A DNA stretch of 64,000 bases. It comes from Oscheius onirici (taxonomy: Eukaryota; Nematoda; Chromadorea; Rhabditida; Rhabditidae). The stretch spans positions 3,348,064-3,412,063 of the forward strand of contig OW051468.1 of assembly GCA_932521025.1 (NCBI GenBank), given 5' to 3'. The translations under genes were made by a program, and so were the position numbers. Every line of letters starts with the position of its first letter. Position 1 is the first letter of the stretch. The notes below the pieces were generated by a model that saw nothing but the letters and a program-made list of their open reading frames with translations, did not search any database and was not told the origin of the DNA. Of the stretch, positions 30,198-42,968 are shown piece after piece.

Positions 30198-33100
30198 CTA
30201 AGGCATTCCAGCGTGTCTGTAACCAATCATCAGTTGAGGTGGAGCTGAAAAAAAAGAGTATTTTACATTCAAAAGTTAGGACAAACCTGTCGAGACATTC
30301 TGATGGTCTTCTTGGCTGTTCTTCTCGTGCTCAGCTACAGACTTCTCCAACTTATCCAGTCGAGTCTGGTAGTTCCTCATACTCTGAATCATGAAAGGCA
30401 TGGCGTTGTCCATAATCTTGTGCCTCCAGGCGAGCTCCAGGACAACATCAGGATTCAGTAGATTGAAGCAGATGACCAGAGCCTGGCTGAGCTCATCGTA
30501 CAAGTTCTCTTCTATGAAGAAATTGATCAACGATTCCGCGAGGTTCGGGGACTGGGATGAAGCAGCATACTCCATGGCATCCTAGAAAAAAACTTTTCGT
30601 GAAAAAGATCCATACACACCCTGTACAAGTGGTCTTTCTTACAGAGCTGGATGGCTTGCTCCCATCTGTTGTTGTACTTGAAGAGGCTGGCAGCAATGCG
30701 GCGGAACTCGACCAAAAGATGTTTTTCGAGCTGATTGGCCAGAGCGATGTTGTCAAAGTTGTGATAAGCATCGATCGATTTTTTGAGAGTAGCATGATCT
30801 TCTTCCTCAATGAAGAGCTGGTTGAGTGCCTCGTTGATAGCCTTGTTATCCTGATTTTGGACGTGTTTCAAGTAGTTCTTGACCAGGGGCAGATGATTTT
30901 CTGAACAAAAAAAAGATTGACGAGGAAAGTCGAATTACGTTTGGTGAAAAACTGGACTGTGCGCGTATGATCAAGACGAGCAGACAAAACGGAAAGGAGA
31001 TCGTTGAGGAGCAATGGCTTGAAATCCAGATAGAATTGCATGCCCTTGTAGTAAAGCTCGACATTGGCAACCTGAACAAGTGTTTGGTAACAACATAACT
31101 ATAAATACTTTGGCAATAACGTCCTTGAAGTGCTGCTCTTTCCAGGATTCGGTCGGATGTAGCATCATGGTGTTGGCCGCGTTATCATACTCCTCGTATT
31201 TGTCATAAAGGAAGACCAACTCGGACCAAAGATGAGCCTCTTCGGCTGCCCGAAGGACCTTAGGAATGTTTACACGAGACCAGAAGAGCTCGAGATGTTC
31301 GTGTAGCTTTTCTGTCTTGAACTTGGTGTAGAGAATAGCCAACTCTGTGAAGAGACCCATGTGAGAGCGTTCTAGGCCAAGTCCAGATTCCAGCATTCCT
31401 AAAATCCTAGTCTCGTGAAACTTCAAAGACTAGACTGACCAATCAACTGGTCGGAGTGTCCTCGATCTTGGTAGAAGTTTATGATATCCTCGAGCTCGTC
31501 GGCGTGGACAATGATGTTCAATCCACAAACTTGAGCAAGAGCGAACTCTTTGGCTTCGACACAGGCAAAACAGACTTCTTTAAAAGTCTTCGTGTTGTTG
31601 GCCTTGCGCGCAGCATCGACAGCCTCCTGATATTCATCCAGCTTCACGAACGTGAGAGCCAACTTGGCAAAGCTAGAGACGGCAGTAAACAGGATCTTAG
31701 CAGCGACGAACATGTCATCCTCGTAACATCGCTCTCCAACCTGAAACAATTTGATAAGAAAGTCAAAAAGAGATAATACCTGAGTAAATTGAGCATGATT
31801 GGGTTCAGTGATGAAGGCCTGCAGTTCTGTAAGACGTTCAGTCTTGGCCAAAGCGTATGCTAGCTCGGTGTCAATGTAGGCTTCGTGAGTCTTCTTGCGA
31901 GCCATTTGAAGATAGCGAACGAGGTCTTCCCAGTGCTCTGAAGAAAATCAACAGATGTGGATGAAAATAAGGAATCGTACTTGTCACAGAACATTGTTTG
32001 ACTACGTCCATGTAGTCTCCGGGCTCATCGGCCTTGATGAACGAGTTGACGGCCTCTTTGATCATATCTTTGTCTAGCTGGGCATTGGCCAGACAACTCC
32101 AGACATCCGACTGATTACACTTCTCGGCAAACTCGTAGGCACGGTCGAGATTCTTCAGATTATTCACAAGGACCTTGATGGCGCTGTAGTTCACTTTGAA
32201 CTTCTTGTAGATAACGAACGCCTCCTCGTAAAGTCCACTCGCGATGGCAATTTGGGCGATATCCGGAGCATCGTAGTTGTCCAATTTCTGGACATATTCC
32301 ATGACACGATCTCCATCAGTCTAAATTATGTGGGTTAGATTCCAAAGTGAGAATCTCATTAACCTTCATAGCGGTGAGGATGAGTAGATTCTGGAGGTTC
32401 TTGTGATCCGAAAAGGTCTTGGTCTCGAGGACGATCTTTTCCAACAATTCGATGAGTTCCTTGTGAAGTTCGGAAGCCATGAAAGCCTTGACAGTGGTGG
32501 AAATGTCTTCTGGATCTTGCGTCTCGGCAAGAGCAGTTTGGGCAACCTAGGACGAAATGAAGTTACACGTTTTAAAAACCGAACCTGATCTATAAGCGGA
32601 CGTCTATGAACGTTCTCCTCTCTCAGTACCATAGCCCAGAGGTCGATCTTCTTCCTACGGACAAGATAACGAGCCAAGTTCTTGAAGAGGGAATTCTCAT
32701 TGCAGAGATCAATCAGCTCCTTGTCGCATTCTCCTCGCTCGTAAGCCAAGAAAGAAAGCTGTGGGTTCCTCTTTTCGCAGTACTTTCCAATGACGGAGCT
32801 CTCGTAGTGCTTGTTCTCGCGAAGGAAACGCTCAGCATTGCTGTTGGCAGCGTCAATGTAGATCTTGGCCAGGGCGTTATGCGATGCAGCATCGGTAGAA
32901 CCGTCGTGGATTCGGGTCTCGAGCCAGTGTTGGAGCAGCTTCAGTCTAAATTACAACCAATATTAGGAGAGAAAGAGCCGTCTACCTATTGCGGGTCTCC
33001 AACTCCTTAACAAGCGCATCAACATCAAACTGGCCGCGGGCATTGTTAATGAGTTGTTTTATCGTGTCCTCACTGCAGTTCACATCAAGAAGAGCTCCAA

Positions 33101-36075
33101 CGACTGTTGGCAGACGCGTTGGATTCACCTTACAGACGAAGACTTCGATATACTGCTGCAGCTGATTTTGGTAGAGGTAGAGCACGAGTTCGTGGACCAA
33201 GTTGTGACGATCACAGACGATTATTAGGGGAATCTGAAAAGATTGTAGGTTTGAGGAATCACTAGAGCATTTCACCTGATCAGACAGTTTTGCCTCCTTC
33301 AAGAAGTTCATTACCCTAGTTGCATCGTAGACACTCGACTCGCGACAGACCCGTTCCACTTCTTTGTATTGTCCTGTGCGTGTGGCAGCTTGAATGTATT
33401 TGAAATGAATTTCAGGATCTTGTGAAACGTTGACAATCGAGCCGAGGAAGAAGAAAAGTCCTTCGTAGGACTTATGGCTTTCGAACAGGTTGACGAGCTT
33501 ATCCGTTCCCAATTGTTCGTGATACTTCGAGGCGATTTGGACAACCACCTAAAATCATAATAATCAGCTGAATTGGGAGCAGAGAAACTGACATTCAAGT
33601 TTTGACGAAGGTTTTGAGATAACATTGTCGTGAGACAATCCATCGAATCTTCTACGGAAAGACGGCCGAAGTATGAGATAAGCCATTCTGGCTGAAGCTG
33701 GGCGGCATGGATAAGTGTTTTCTTGATGTCGTAGAGATCCGTGTACTGTTCCAAAGCTCGCTGGAGCAGGCCCGCCTTTTCACAGAGTTGTCCAATGGTC
33801 GTCTTGTCGTAATGACTGAACATGTTGTTGCCAAGGATTGCGTCAGCCACCTGGAGAACCATTTTTGAACGGCAGAGGTTCAACGCCTACCTGGATATTG
33901 TTGCCATTCAAGTTCATTTCGAGCAACTTCGTCTGAAGAGGGCCATCTTCTGGCTTGTCGTCCTTGAGAATTTCGAGCAGGAACTGTGTGCACGGCTGAA
34001 CGGCATTGACTTCGACAAAGCAGTCGACAATATGTCCAACATTGACGAGAGGGACCTCATTATCCCCTTCAGAGACGAGCATTTGGGCGAACTTGGCTGC
34101 GGCCTCGTTGTTGCCGGATCGAAGAACCTGTCGCAGATAGAAGATATAGTCGGGAACGTAGCCGAATCGTTTGCAGTAGACGATGATCTTCTCATATTGA
34201 CCAGCATCAGCGAAGGACTGCACGACTTTGTGACTGACAGAGCCTCGGAGATAGATTGTGACAGCGATATTTGCGTCGAATGGCTTGACCAAGTCGCCGA
34301 GCTCCTCGCAACATTCCAGTTTCTGCTCATTCAGCCACTTGTTCAGCAGTTCCTTTCTGCCCTGTTGAAGAACGGGTCGACAGAGCTCAAGAGTCTCGTA
34401 TTTGTTTAACTTGCCCTAAACAAGAAAATATTTTTTTAAAAAAAGTCGTCATGTTACCTGATCGAGAAGCAGTCCAAAGTAGACGAGAAGTGGAGAGCCA
34501 CCAGCAGTGGTACCGGAGCACTGTTGAAGCTTTTGAATGGTTTCAGGAGTTCTGAGGATCTCTTTCGGAGCTGTGGCTGCCACCTTGGCCGCTTCATTGA
34601 ACTGTTGTTGATTGTAGAGAGCCTGGAACTTTTGGACGACGAGATCTTCTGCTCCGGCAAGACCGCAACGAGCAGCAAGACGTACAGCCAATTCGGGACT
34701 CTGTAGCTGACTCGAGACATAGGGAATTAGGTTGTTTTCGTCGATGGAAACGGACAGGACCTGGAAAGAAGCAGATAATGAACTATTTTAACAAGGTAGC
34801 AAAATATGGTTTGTTTAATAGAAAGAGAGCTCGACCGTAACCCATTTCTTTTGCCGCTAGACCGGAATAACACAAGTTTCCGGGTTGAGTACGTTTGCGT
34901 GTTATAAGGGTCTCGCGGTAAATGGGTTATGGCCGAGATATTTTTTAACAAACCATATCTATGAATCGGAATCTCACCTGGCCACGCTTGTTAATGCCCA
35001 TTATTCCTCCGCCCAGCTGGTACTCGGTTGTTACGAAAATAGTCTCAGTAGAGAGACGGTTCGAGAAGATTCTTGTGCCCGATTCCAGGTCATAGAGATG
35101 GACATAGCCAAGCTTCGTAACAAGATAGACAATTCCGTGCCTTGCGGAAGCTTGCATCGAGACGGGGAAGTCGTACATCGTGTCGGAGGTGACCGGAACA
35201 TCGACAGCTAGCTTGACGAACGGTTGATTGCCAGCTGCTGGTTTGCCAACTTCGATAATGTGTAGCTGAACAGAAGACATCATTAGAATCAGATTAATAA
35301 GTATCTACCTTTCCACCAGTTTCGTTTTGGACAGAGAAGCAGAACAGATTGGAAGGAACTTGATTAACGCCGGTTTTGAACCTAACGAAACAGGCCGAGT
35401 GCCCTTCGATGGCTTGCGAACGTTGAAGATCGGTGCTGTACAACTGCATAGATCCGACAACGCGGTTATCTTTAGCAGCAATTCCAATTAGGACGAGCCA
35501 CTTGCCATCGATGTCAGTTCGGTAGCTGATGATCGTGACACCATCCAAGGTTTCCAGGCGGGTGAACATCTTCTGTGGGGCGGAATCACCTGAAAATGGA
35601 CGTTATACAACACCAAATAACCAAAGTTACCATCGATAGACCAATGGTAGACGCTTGTTGCCGTGATGAGGGCAATAGTCTCCTCGTTTATCCAACGCCA
35701 GAAGATGATGTCTTCTGCGTTTTGATGAGCCTTGATCTTAGCCTTCTTGTCCATGTCGAAAATTTGAATGGTTTTTCCCGACTTCAGAGCGAGTATCTTC
35801 TTGCTGGGATGCATGATGACCGAATCGGCGGAGATTGGACGGCGTTTCGGACGAGTCGGGTCAGCCATATCGACGACGACGACTTGGTTTTGTCCGTCGG
35901 CGACCTGCTCACGGATGACGATGTAGCGGTCACTTTCCATGGTTACATTGGTGAAGCATATGAAGGATGGCTTCACGCCAATCGTTTCCAGCTGAAAATC
36001 TCAGTTGAGACAGGTTAGGAGAAATGAGTTTACCTGGAGATGCTCTTCGAACTTGATGGGTAGCTGCACAGTCAT
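30198..36075 (-). CDS. CLTC: Clathrin heavy chain
   Basis: Scaffold of clathrin-coated vesicles; three heavy chains form each triskelion. ATG 36075 gives [14 protein letters not shown], followed by the N-terminal beta-propeller ([39 protein letters not shown]). The long array of clathrin heavy-chain repeats follows (for example [79 protein letters not shown]). The trimerisation end runs through [20 protein letters not shown]. The last exon encodes [15 protein letters not shown], stop at 30198. It has about a dozen short introns; one (about 34761-34975) contains a MITE, and a related MITE sits about 170 bp upstream of the start codon. Confidence 0.96.
34808..34954. mobile_element. Palindromic MITE in a clathrin intron
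   Basis: It runs from GGTTTGTTTAATAGAAAGAG to TTTTTTAACAAACC with imperfect inverted arms that include GTAACCCATTT and AAATGGGTTA. ATAT lies on both sides, a possible short target duplication. Same family as the copy at 36248-36405. Confidence 0.7.
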
Positions 36076-36247
36076 TAGGAGGCTTGCTCTGAAAACCTGA
36101 CAATGTAAATAAGGAAGAAACGTGAAAAGAGATAGAATGAAGAATAGAACAAAAACCGAATTCTTGCATCGTGGCTACAAATTTTCAGCATAAACTGACA
36201 ATACTACCATCCGTCCTTGACGGCTGTCGCCACCCGCTAACTTTTAT

Positions 36248-36405
36248 GGTTTGTTCAAAAAAAGAGAGCTCGACCGTAACCCATTTGGTTTGCAGCCAGA
36301 CCGGAATGACACCAGAAAACGTGGCTGCGTATCCTACGTTTCCATGTTAATCCGGTCTCGCGGCAAAATAAATGGGTTACTATCGAGCTCTCTTTCTATT
36401 GAAGT
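36248..36405. mobile_element. Palindromic MITE upstream of clathrin heavy chain
   Basis: Inverted arms contain GAGAGCTCGACCGTAACCCA and TGGGTTACTATCGAGCTCTC. It shares GGTTTGTT and CCAGACCGGA-type blocks with 34808-34954. It lies about 170 bp 5' of the clathrin start codon, so it may overlap its promoter. Confidence 0.65.
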
Positions 36406-36526
36406 TACGGGGGTGAAAAATTTGACCATATTTTGTATATTCGGATACAAGCATAAAAAATTATCCCAGAAAAAAATGTAGCAAAAATTGGTGTGGAATC
36501 GAACCGGCATGTCTCGGCGTCCAAAC

Positions 36527-37134
36527 CAGGGTTGGGCGAACATTTAAATTTTCGGCGAACACGAACCGAACGTCCCCTAAATTTTTTGGGCCGAACCGAA
36601 CAATGCACTTTTTGCTCGCCTGCTAACCGAACATGTTCGCGAACACGAACACAGCTCGAACAGAAAAAACGGGTGTTTTTTGACCAAAATGTGCATTTTC
36701 TCATCATTTTTAGTGAAAAAGGTCAGCAAAATATACCAATATTACTATTCATCTATTTAGTTCTAAAATACGCTAAAATGCACTGTAATATGACCAGCTT
36801 CATTTTTGGTCTGATCCCGGTCCGATGGCCAAGTCTGGGGAGCGGATCCTGGTGGGCTGGCCCAGGCCCGACCCGTTCCCATGCCTAACTGGAAATGCGT
36901 AGGGAATCCAAGGGGTTAAGAAAAATTTCGATGCCTTTGACTCGGATAATCTACGGGTATTGCCGTTAGCACTGGATAAAATGTTCGTGCTCTTTTGAAC
37001 TTTGTTCGAGCTCCGAAAAGCGAATATTTTCACTTTTTTGTTCGTCAAGCGAACACGAACATTCACCAGTTCCATGTTCGCCCTCGAACTGTTCGTGTTC
37101 GGTCAAAACGAACACGAACGTTCGCCCAACCCTG
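36527..37134. mobile_element. hAT-type MITE (second copy) with a nested element fragment
   Basis: The termini CAGGGTTGGGCGAAC and GTTCGCCCAACCCTG are flanked by perfect octamers GTCCAAAC (36519-36526 and 37135-37142). The interior resembles 29671-29972 but is split by 36663-36888, which matches the GGCCC-rich hAT family of 49587-50072. Upstream, a perfect B box (complement of GGAATCGAACC, 36495-36505) shows the host site was itself a tRNA-like or SINE sequence. Confidence 0.85.
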
Positions 37135-37490
37135 GTCCAAACCCTTATGCGTTAGCGTGGCAATATGCCACGTACGTACGGACAGAGATCGCTCGGTAGT
37201 AGAGATGGAAAAACAACAAAGAGGGCTAGTGACTTTTCTTAGAAAAATGTTCTAAGAAAAGTTACTACGTAACCCAACAAAGAAGCAAAGTGTAATTTTG
37301 AGCGCGGGTAAAGGATTCACAGTTCGCCAAAGCCGGCACTTTAAAGGTCTGTTCCAGAGAATCGTGGCGGGACCGTTCGTGGCGAATTGCACGAGAATTA
37401 GGATTTTTGTAATTGCAATTTGCTGTTTTGGACTGAGCTCTTTCATTGTTCGCCAGCTTTCACCAAAAAATTAAATTTTATTCAGAAACA

Positions 37491-40286
37491 ATGAGTGTGA
37501 CAGATAGCATTTCAAGTTGCGATAATCTGAATTTCGTTAACCCTACAAAAAGTCGTTCTTACGGCAAAACCAAGCATGGTGGACACAGAAAACATCCTCT
37601 CACTAGGAAAAGGTTCCCCCCCCCCCTTATTTACAGATTATTAGCCAAAGAAAGACCAGACTCTTGCACGATCTCAAGAATTATAGATACAAATACAGTG
37701 GCAGAAGAGGTAGAATGCTCATCATCTCGTTTCATCCAGTTTAGGTCAATCCCTTGCAGCATCCAGATCCCTTTGTCGATTGTTCATTGGATAGTCCGTT
37801 TCCATGTCAAAGTCCATTTTTCGACCTCGATATTGACATGGGCTGCAGTTACACACCTACTTCACGTTTCACATCTACTAAATTAATAGAGAAATGTGTC
37901 ATATGTGATGGGAGGGGTAGAGTAACCCATAGGACCTTAAAAGTAGGGTCAAATGCGAGGTGCTTATCCAGTGTTTCCAGGCAGCAGTTCGTTCGAAAGG
38001 TGATGTTCTGTTTTGAAGACGAAAATGGAACTGAAATTTACACTCATGTTAAGTTTCCGCAAAGACAAGTTGCTATTTCCCAAGCTAAAAAGAGAACAAT
38101 AAGGTAGAATGGTTTAATTGACTTACTTTGCTGTTTAGAAGAAGGGCAGATCACTTGTTGACACTGGCTAAATGTTTGTCTGCTGAGAAAAACAGTCTAA
38201 CTGAGACTAAATCAGTTGGAATCCTCATAGCAGCGTTGTTGAAAAAGAACAAGAGCATTAGTGAGACCGTCGTCAGCGAATTAGGCTTCAATAGTAGTTC
38301 AGTTACTGTTCCCATGCGTTTGTTTCTCTTTTTTCTTGTGTGATCCTTTATATTAAGACGAATCATTGCCTCTAGTTACTAAGCTGAGTCGCTCCAAAAA
38401 TTGTGCTGAAAAGTTAATGACCGGAATCAACATTTTGGCGAAAACGAGAATTTTCGATACACGATCCAGATATCGAGAATTATACAGGTCATTTGACCTC
38501 GGAGCTTTATACAAAACCGAAACGGTTTCTGTACAGAAAAACGGTTAGTTGTACAGTGCGCTCCGGTGAAATTCGCTTGAGACGACGTCGATTTTGTCCC
38601 CGTGGTTTCCATGATTAACATTCCCGAAGTTCTAAATGCTTTCGTGGAAAAGTTTAAAGAGTATTTCGAAATCTCTCCAACAACTCACGATTCTTTCCTT
38701 GCGGATTAGACAAAGGCAGAGCTGAAACGAAGATAACATTGTCATTCGGCAACACACCTTCCTGCCAGTCTCCGTATAGTCAGCTGGTCGTGCTCGCTTA
38801 TGCTGGTCCGAATAGCAACACTTACCTACGAGCACTTGCCGCTTCAACACTCCAGGTCATCTCAAATCTAAAAAGCCTGAAATTCAAGGATGATGATGTA
38901 CCTGTTGAGCTCTTTCTCATCGGCGATAACAAGGCACTCAGTGCCATCCTGTCACACTCTGGCCAGTCATCTTCGTTCCCTTGCGCAATTTGTACGATAC
39001 CGAGCAGTCAGATCAAGGACGATGGCGGCATCAGCAATCCTCATTCTCTGCGTTTTGGTCACCCAGTTGGATCATGCAGCATTGTAGCTCCTCCGTTGCT
39101 TGATGTAGATGCCGGCAATGTTGTTCCAACGTCTCTTCACAACATTGTAGCACCCGCAGCAAAACTTCTAGCTGCAATATATGAGGACGCAGCCTACCTA
39201 GATGAGCTGACAGTTACCAAAAAGGCTTTCAACTTCAAGAATCTGCCAAGCGAAAATAGATTTACGTACAATCTCAAGACTTCTGACCAATTGACTGAAG
39301 TCTCCGTAACTCAGGCCAAAAATGTTGTCGAAAGAGTTTTGCAGAAGTTAGACAAGAGTAATCCCATAGGTTAAACTTCTTTGTCTTGTTAATCACCACT
39401 TCTTAGATCTAGTTTCAAAAGACAGAGGATGCTCACTTTCTTGGTGTTTCAGGAAACTAGCTGTTAAAATTCTTTCTAACTTTTCGGTAAAAATGAGCAT
39501 TATGTACACTTTTTGTTATTAGGAGAAGCTTATTGAATGTGGTGGCTGTCAGAAACTAGTTCATGTATTTTCCTGTGGGTACATGCAACCAGGCTCTAGG
39601 TTAAAAAAGTTACGTGTCCTAGGTAGTTTTAATTAGTTATATCATGCAACGCCTTATTCAGTTGTCTTGACCCTACGATTGAGCCTAAGCATTTGTTTTC
39701 ACCTGTTTTCCTGCACCTGTTTTCGGCGAAAATGCCGAAAACAGAATGGCTGTGTTTACCAAATTGACCAGGCTCTCAAAAAGCTCAAAATTATTACAAA
39801 AGGCTATCATGGAGGTTGTTTTCTCTTCACCATTTGAACGAACTTTCCAGTTTCAGGCTCCCTAAATGGTAACCATTCCCATGCTTTTCTTAAAAATATT
39901 GATCAAATTTGTCTCAGATACAATCATTATGCAAAGCCAGATATCTAACAGACAAAGAACTGGTTGACTTAGAGAGTCTCTGCCAAAGCCTAGTACCGCT
40001 AAGGTTTAGGTCAAAGCTTTCAGCATCACTCCAACACTGCATGGAATTGCAGGTTACAAGCTTTTTTCAATGTAAAACATACATTTTAGTCCATTTTGCA
40101 CAGTTTGCCCGCTTTTATGGCTCACTAGGTATTTTCTCCGAGCAACACATAGAATCTGGACATGTTCATTCGAACGACGTCCGTTCTTTATATGTCACAA
40201 CGTGTTCAAGCGAGAACTTGCTTCATAAAGTTATTAAGAACACAAATACGCGATCCGGCATTCTATTCCTCGATAAAAGTGTTTAA
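37491..40286 (+). CDS. Transposase-like multi-exon gene (DDE/RNase H-like), possibly domesticated
   Basis: ATG 37491 follows TTATTCAG/AAACA, an acceptor-like context. Exons join by very short introns, the first only 24 nt (37613-37636), without frame loss through at least 38300. The N-terminal third has a CVICDGRGR zinc-type motif. The central exon carries VELFLIGDNKALSAILSHSG followed by FPCAIC, a pattern (L-G/I-D-xK ... PCxxC) I associate with transposon-derived proteins. The last exon has HFAQFARFYGSLGIFSEQHI with a following ESGH, like the terminal E region of such enzymes. I cannot name the superfamily, and no matching inverted repeats were found. The exon path between 38560 and 38740 and around 39380-39910 was not fully traced. 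Intact frames suggest selection or recent arrival. Confidence 0.45.
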
Positions 40287-40641
40287 AATTGATTTCAAAA
40301 GAAATTAGAGTCGAACTAACTAGGTCCTTTGTTTCCTCATTTGTTCCTTTTCTGTTGTTTCCATACTCTTGCCTTTCGTGGGCTTGGAGTTCTTCTAGGT
40401 GGTCCACGGTCAGCTTGCAGTTCCTAAGATTTATCCTCAGTCGTGAAGAAAGTTTGCAAATTCAGCGGAGAAGAAGTACGGGAAAAATCAACTAACCGCG
40501 TGTCCGATACAGGATCTTCCGTCTAGTGTAGAAAAAAATCAGCGAAAAGTAAGAAATAAATAAAAATAAAGAGAGAACATTGTTGAAATCAATGAAAATT
40601 CATATTGCCACCAAATTTTATAAGCGCGAAATGAAGATAAT

Positions 40642-42968
40642 TTGAAATTTTGGCTTGAAAACTTCGCAAACCTTGGCGCAACGAGTTCTCAGCAACCAGG
40701 CTGTGTTTTTGATCGTGCTCGGTCTCATTTTGACGGCCGCTTCGTGTTCTACAATAATGAATGTTTTCTACAGAAATCACAGAAAAAAATGGCTGGGAAA
40801 AACGATAATTTCTGTTTTTCACTGCGATTACATGAGCAAAGTTTAAGTGCCATTATCCATTATTATAGTTTCGCCTACGCTCTTTCCAATGGAACCACCT
40901 ACAAGAAAAATGAGCGAGTAGTTTTCTCAGGAACGTTGCGTCAAGTTTCCACTGAAAATGTTTTGAACGGGTCCCGTCACGAAGTCGATTTGTCCAACGT
41001 TTCAAACTCGCGGCGAGCTGTGGATTTGACGCTGAATGAGGGTCTCGCCGCGAAGCGGCGGGCTACAGTAACCTGCCGCCGCAAAGGCGGCTGGCAAATC
41101 CCAAATAGCCATCACCGCTTCTTTCTTCCTTCATTCGGTTTCTTATCTCCATTTTCCTCCCAACCGTGTTCCCCGTCGGAGAACCAGGGAGAGGATTCCT
41201 CCAACACTCCCCGTCACACGGACGCGGATATGCAAGCTCTTGCTAATGCCTGTATCGACAACTACATCAGCCGTATAGGACAACATCAGGCCACAAAGAA
41301 AAAGGAAGAAGTGAAGCTGGATCGGAAAGGCTACCAAGTACAGTACGAGTTCAACGAGGAAGTGATGGCTCTGGTCGAAGTAAGTGATGCCAAGAACAAG
41401 GACGAGATGCTGCAGCTGCTGAAAGACAGGAACGAGCTGCTGTGCCTTGCTGACAAAGAACCGTGTCTTCGAGCTTCTGGAGGCCAAGAAACAGTCTGAG
41501 CAGCTGAAGGTCAGAAATCCTCTGCTTGCCCAGATCATGGAAGAAGTGACGAAGGAAAAGAAGCAAGAAGACGGTAAGCGTAGACGTTCTCCATCCCTGT
41601 CGCCAAAAGGAGCCGGCCCGCCAACCCGGTCCCCGCCTCACCTACGGCTACCAGCAGAGCGACAGAGGATCCGTCTACGGCTGCATGGAAAGACGAGATT
41701 GTTCGTTAGACATGTGCAATCTTTGTGGCCAGGGCTCCCGACTGCTCGAGGAGAACTCGTTGGACCTTCGACGCCTCGAGAAAGTAAGATCGTTTGTTTT
41801 CAGCCCTTTGGCTGCTGATAATATCGGCGCCCTCCCGATGGTTTCTGTTTCCAGCCCTTCGGCTTTTGATTATATCGGCGCCCTCCCGATCAACACACTT
41901 TGCGAGCTACAATTATTCACAAGAACCTGGATTTTTGAAAACTTTGGATTCCCTTGGTTTTATTTTGACGCTCTAGTCAACGGCTACAGTATTCGCCAGA
42001 AAAATTCGCCCACTTTCGACGCGTGTGAAAGACCAAATTATCTTTCGGCGCTTGCCCACTAAGACCTCGTTGATAACGAAATTTCAGAGCTCCAGGAAAC
42101 AGGCGCAATTGAGGAGACCGTCTGCGAGAAGATCGACGAGAACAACTAATACGCTCCAAAAGGAAGTAAGTCGCGGCTCACTTTGGATTTGTCCCAATTA
42201 ACGACTAGGTGCCTAAGGAAAGCGCCGTTTCGAGGTTTTTGTGTCGAATTTTCTCGGAAACAAGTGTCATAGGTGAAAACCAGTCACGTAGCCACTCACA
42301 ATTTCTACCTTGGCAGTCTTCCGTCGGATCTGAGGGAGATTCAAAAAGCTCTACTGGAGTCAGCTACAAGGTCTGCGACTCCGACACAGCATAGGAGCAA
42401 GATGAGTTCCGTAGACTTCCATCGGTTCATGACGGCCACGCCAACATCGGAAGACTTTGCCATAAGAAGAGCGGGAATCATCGGACTCCTGTCTTTCCGA
42501 GCAACTCTGCGTATCTCGGAAGCTCTACAACTTAAAGTTGAGGATCTTACGGTCGCCTCGGAGCGCGGTTGGACCGTCCTTTTCAAGAAATCGAAGACAG
42601 ATCAGGCCGCTCAAGGAGTCAAGACTCCGTTCAAGCCCACAACATCAGAAGACAACTTACTGTCATCGTTCCTCAAGTCGTTCCCCAATAGGAAGCAGCT
42701 TCTGTTCAAGTCATTCACATCGGAGCGACCAATTACCTACTCCACAGCGGTAGCAGATTTGAAGAAAGCCTTCGCCGAAGCAGGACTCGCCAAAAAACAC
42801 TACATATCACACTCCTTCCGTGGAGGAGCTGCATCGGCTGCTCTCGAATCAGGACGAGACTCGGCTTCCGTCATGGTCACAGGAAGATGGAGGACGACGG
42901 CGATCCAGGCCTACATCCGTCCTCAACCATTCCCGGTCTGCGATTCCTTCACAGATGATCTACCATGA
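40642..42968 (+). mobile_element. Decayed DIRS-type (PAT-like) retrotransposon
   Basis: Three parts in order. A gag-like frame (about 41210-41640) has DRKGYQVQYEFNEEVMALVE followed by a K/E-rich helix. A short piece of reverse transcriptase N-terminus (about 42087-42216) has ELQETGAIEE and KSRLTLDLSQLT with an in-frame stop between. A tyrosine recombinase follows (42273-42968). Most of the RT and RNase H are missing. Gag, RT and tyrosine recombinase together define DIRS-like elements, of which PAT is the nematode example. No terminal repeats were identified, so the outer limits are those of the coding remnants. Confidence 0.75.
42273..42968 (+). pseudogene. Tyrosine recombinase domain of the DIRS-like element
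   Basis: Phage-integrase-type recombinase used by DIRS elements instead of a DDE integrase. The active-site pattern is visible: R in LRISEALQLKVEDL, H-x-x-R in SHSFRGGAASAA, W and the nucleophilic Y in GRWRTTAIQAYIRP. The frame stays open for 231 codons but has no ATG at its 5' end and is cut off from the reverse transcriptase it would normally accompany. It is therefore treated as a fragment although its catalytic residues survive. Confidence 0.85.

Noticed and set aside
33822-34409. 195-codon plus-strand frame
   Set aside because: Exact antisense of conserved clathrin heavy-chain exons.
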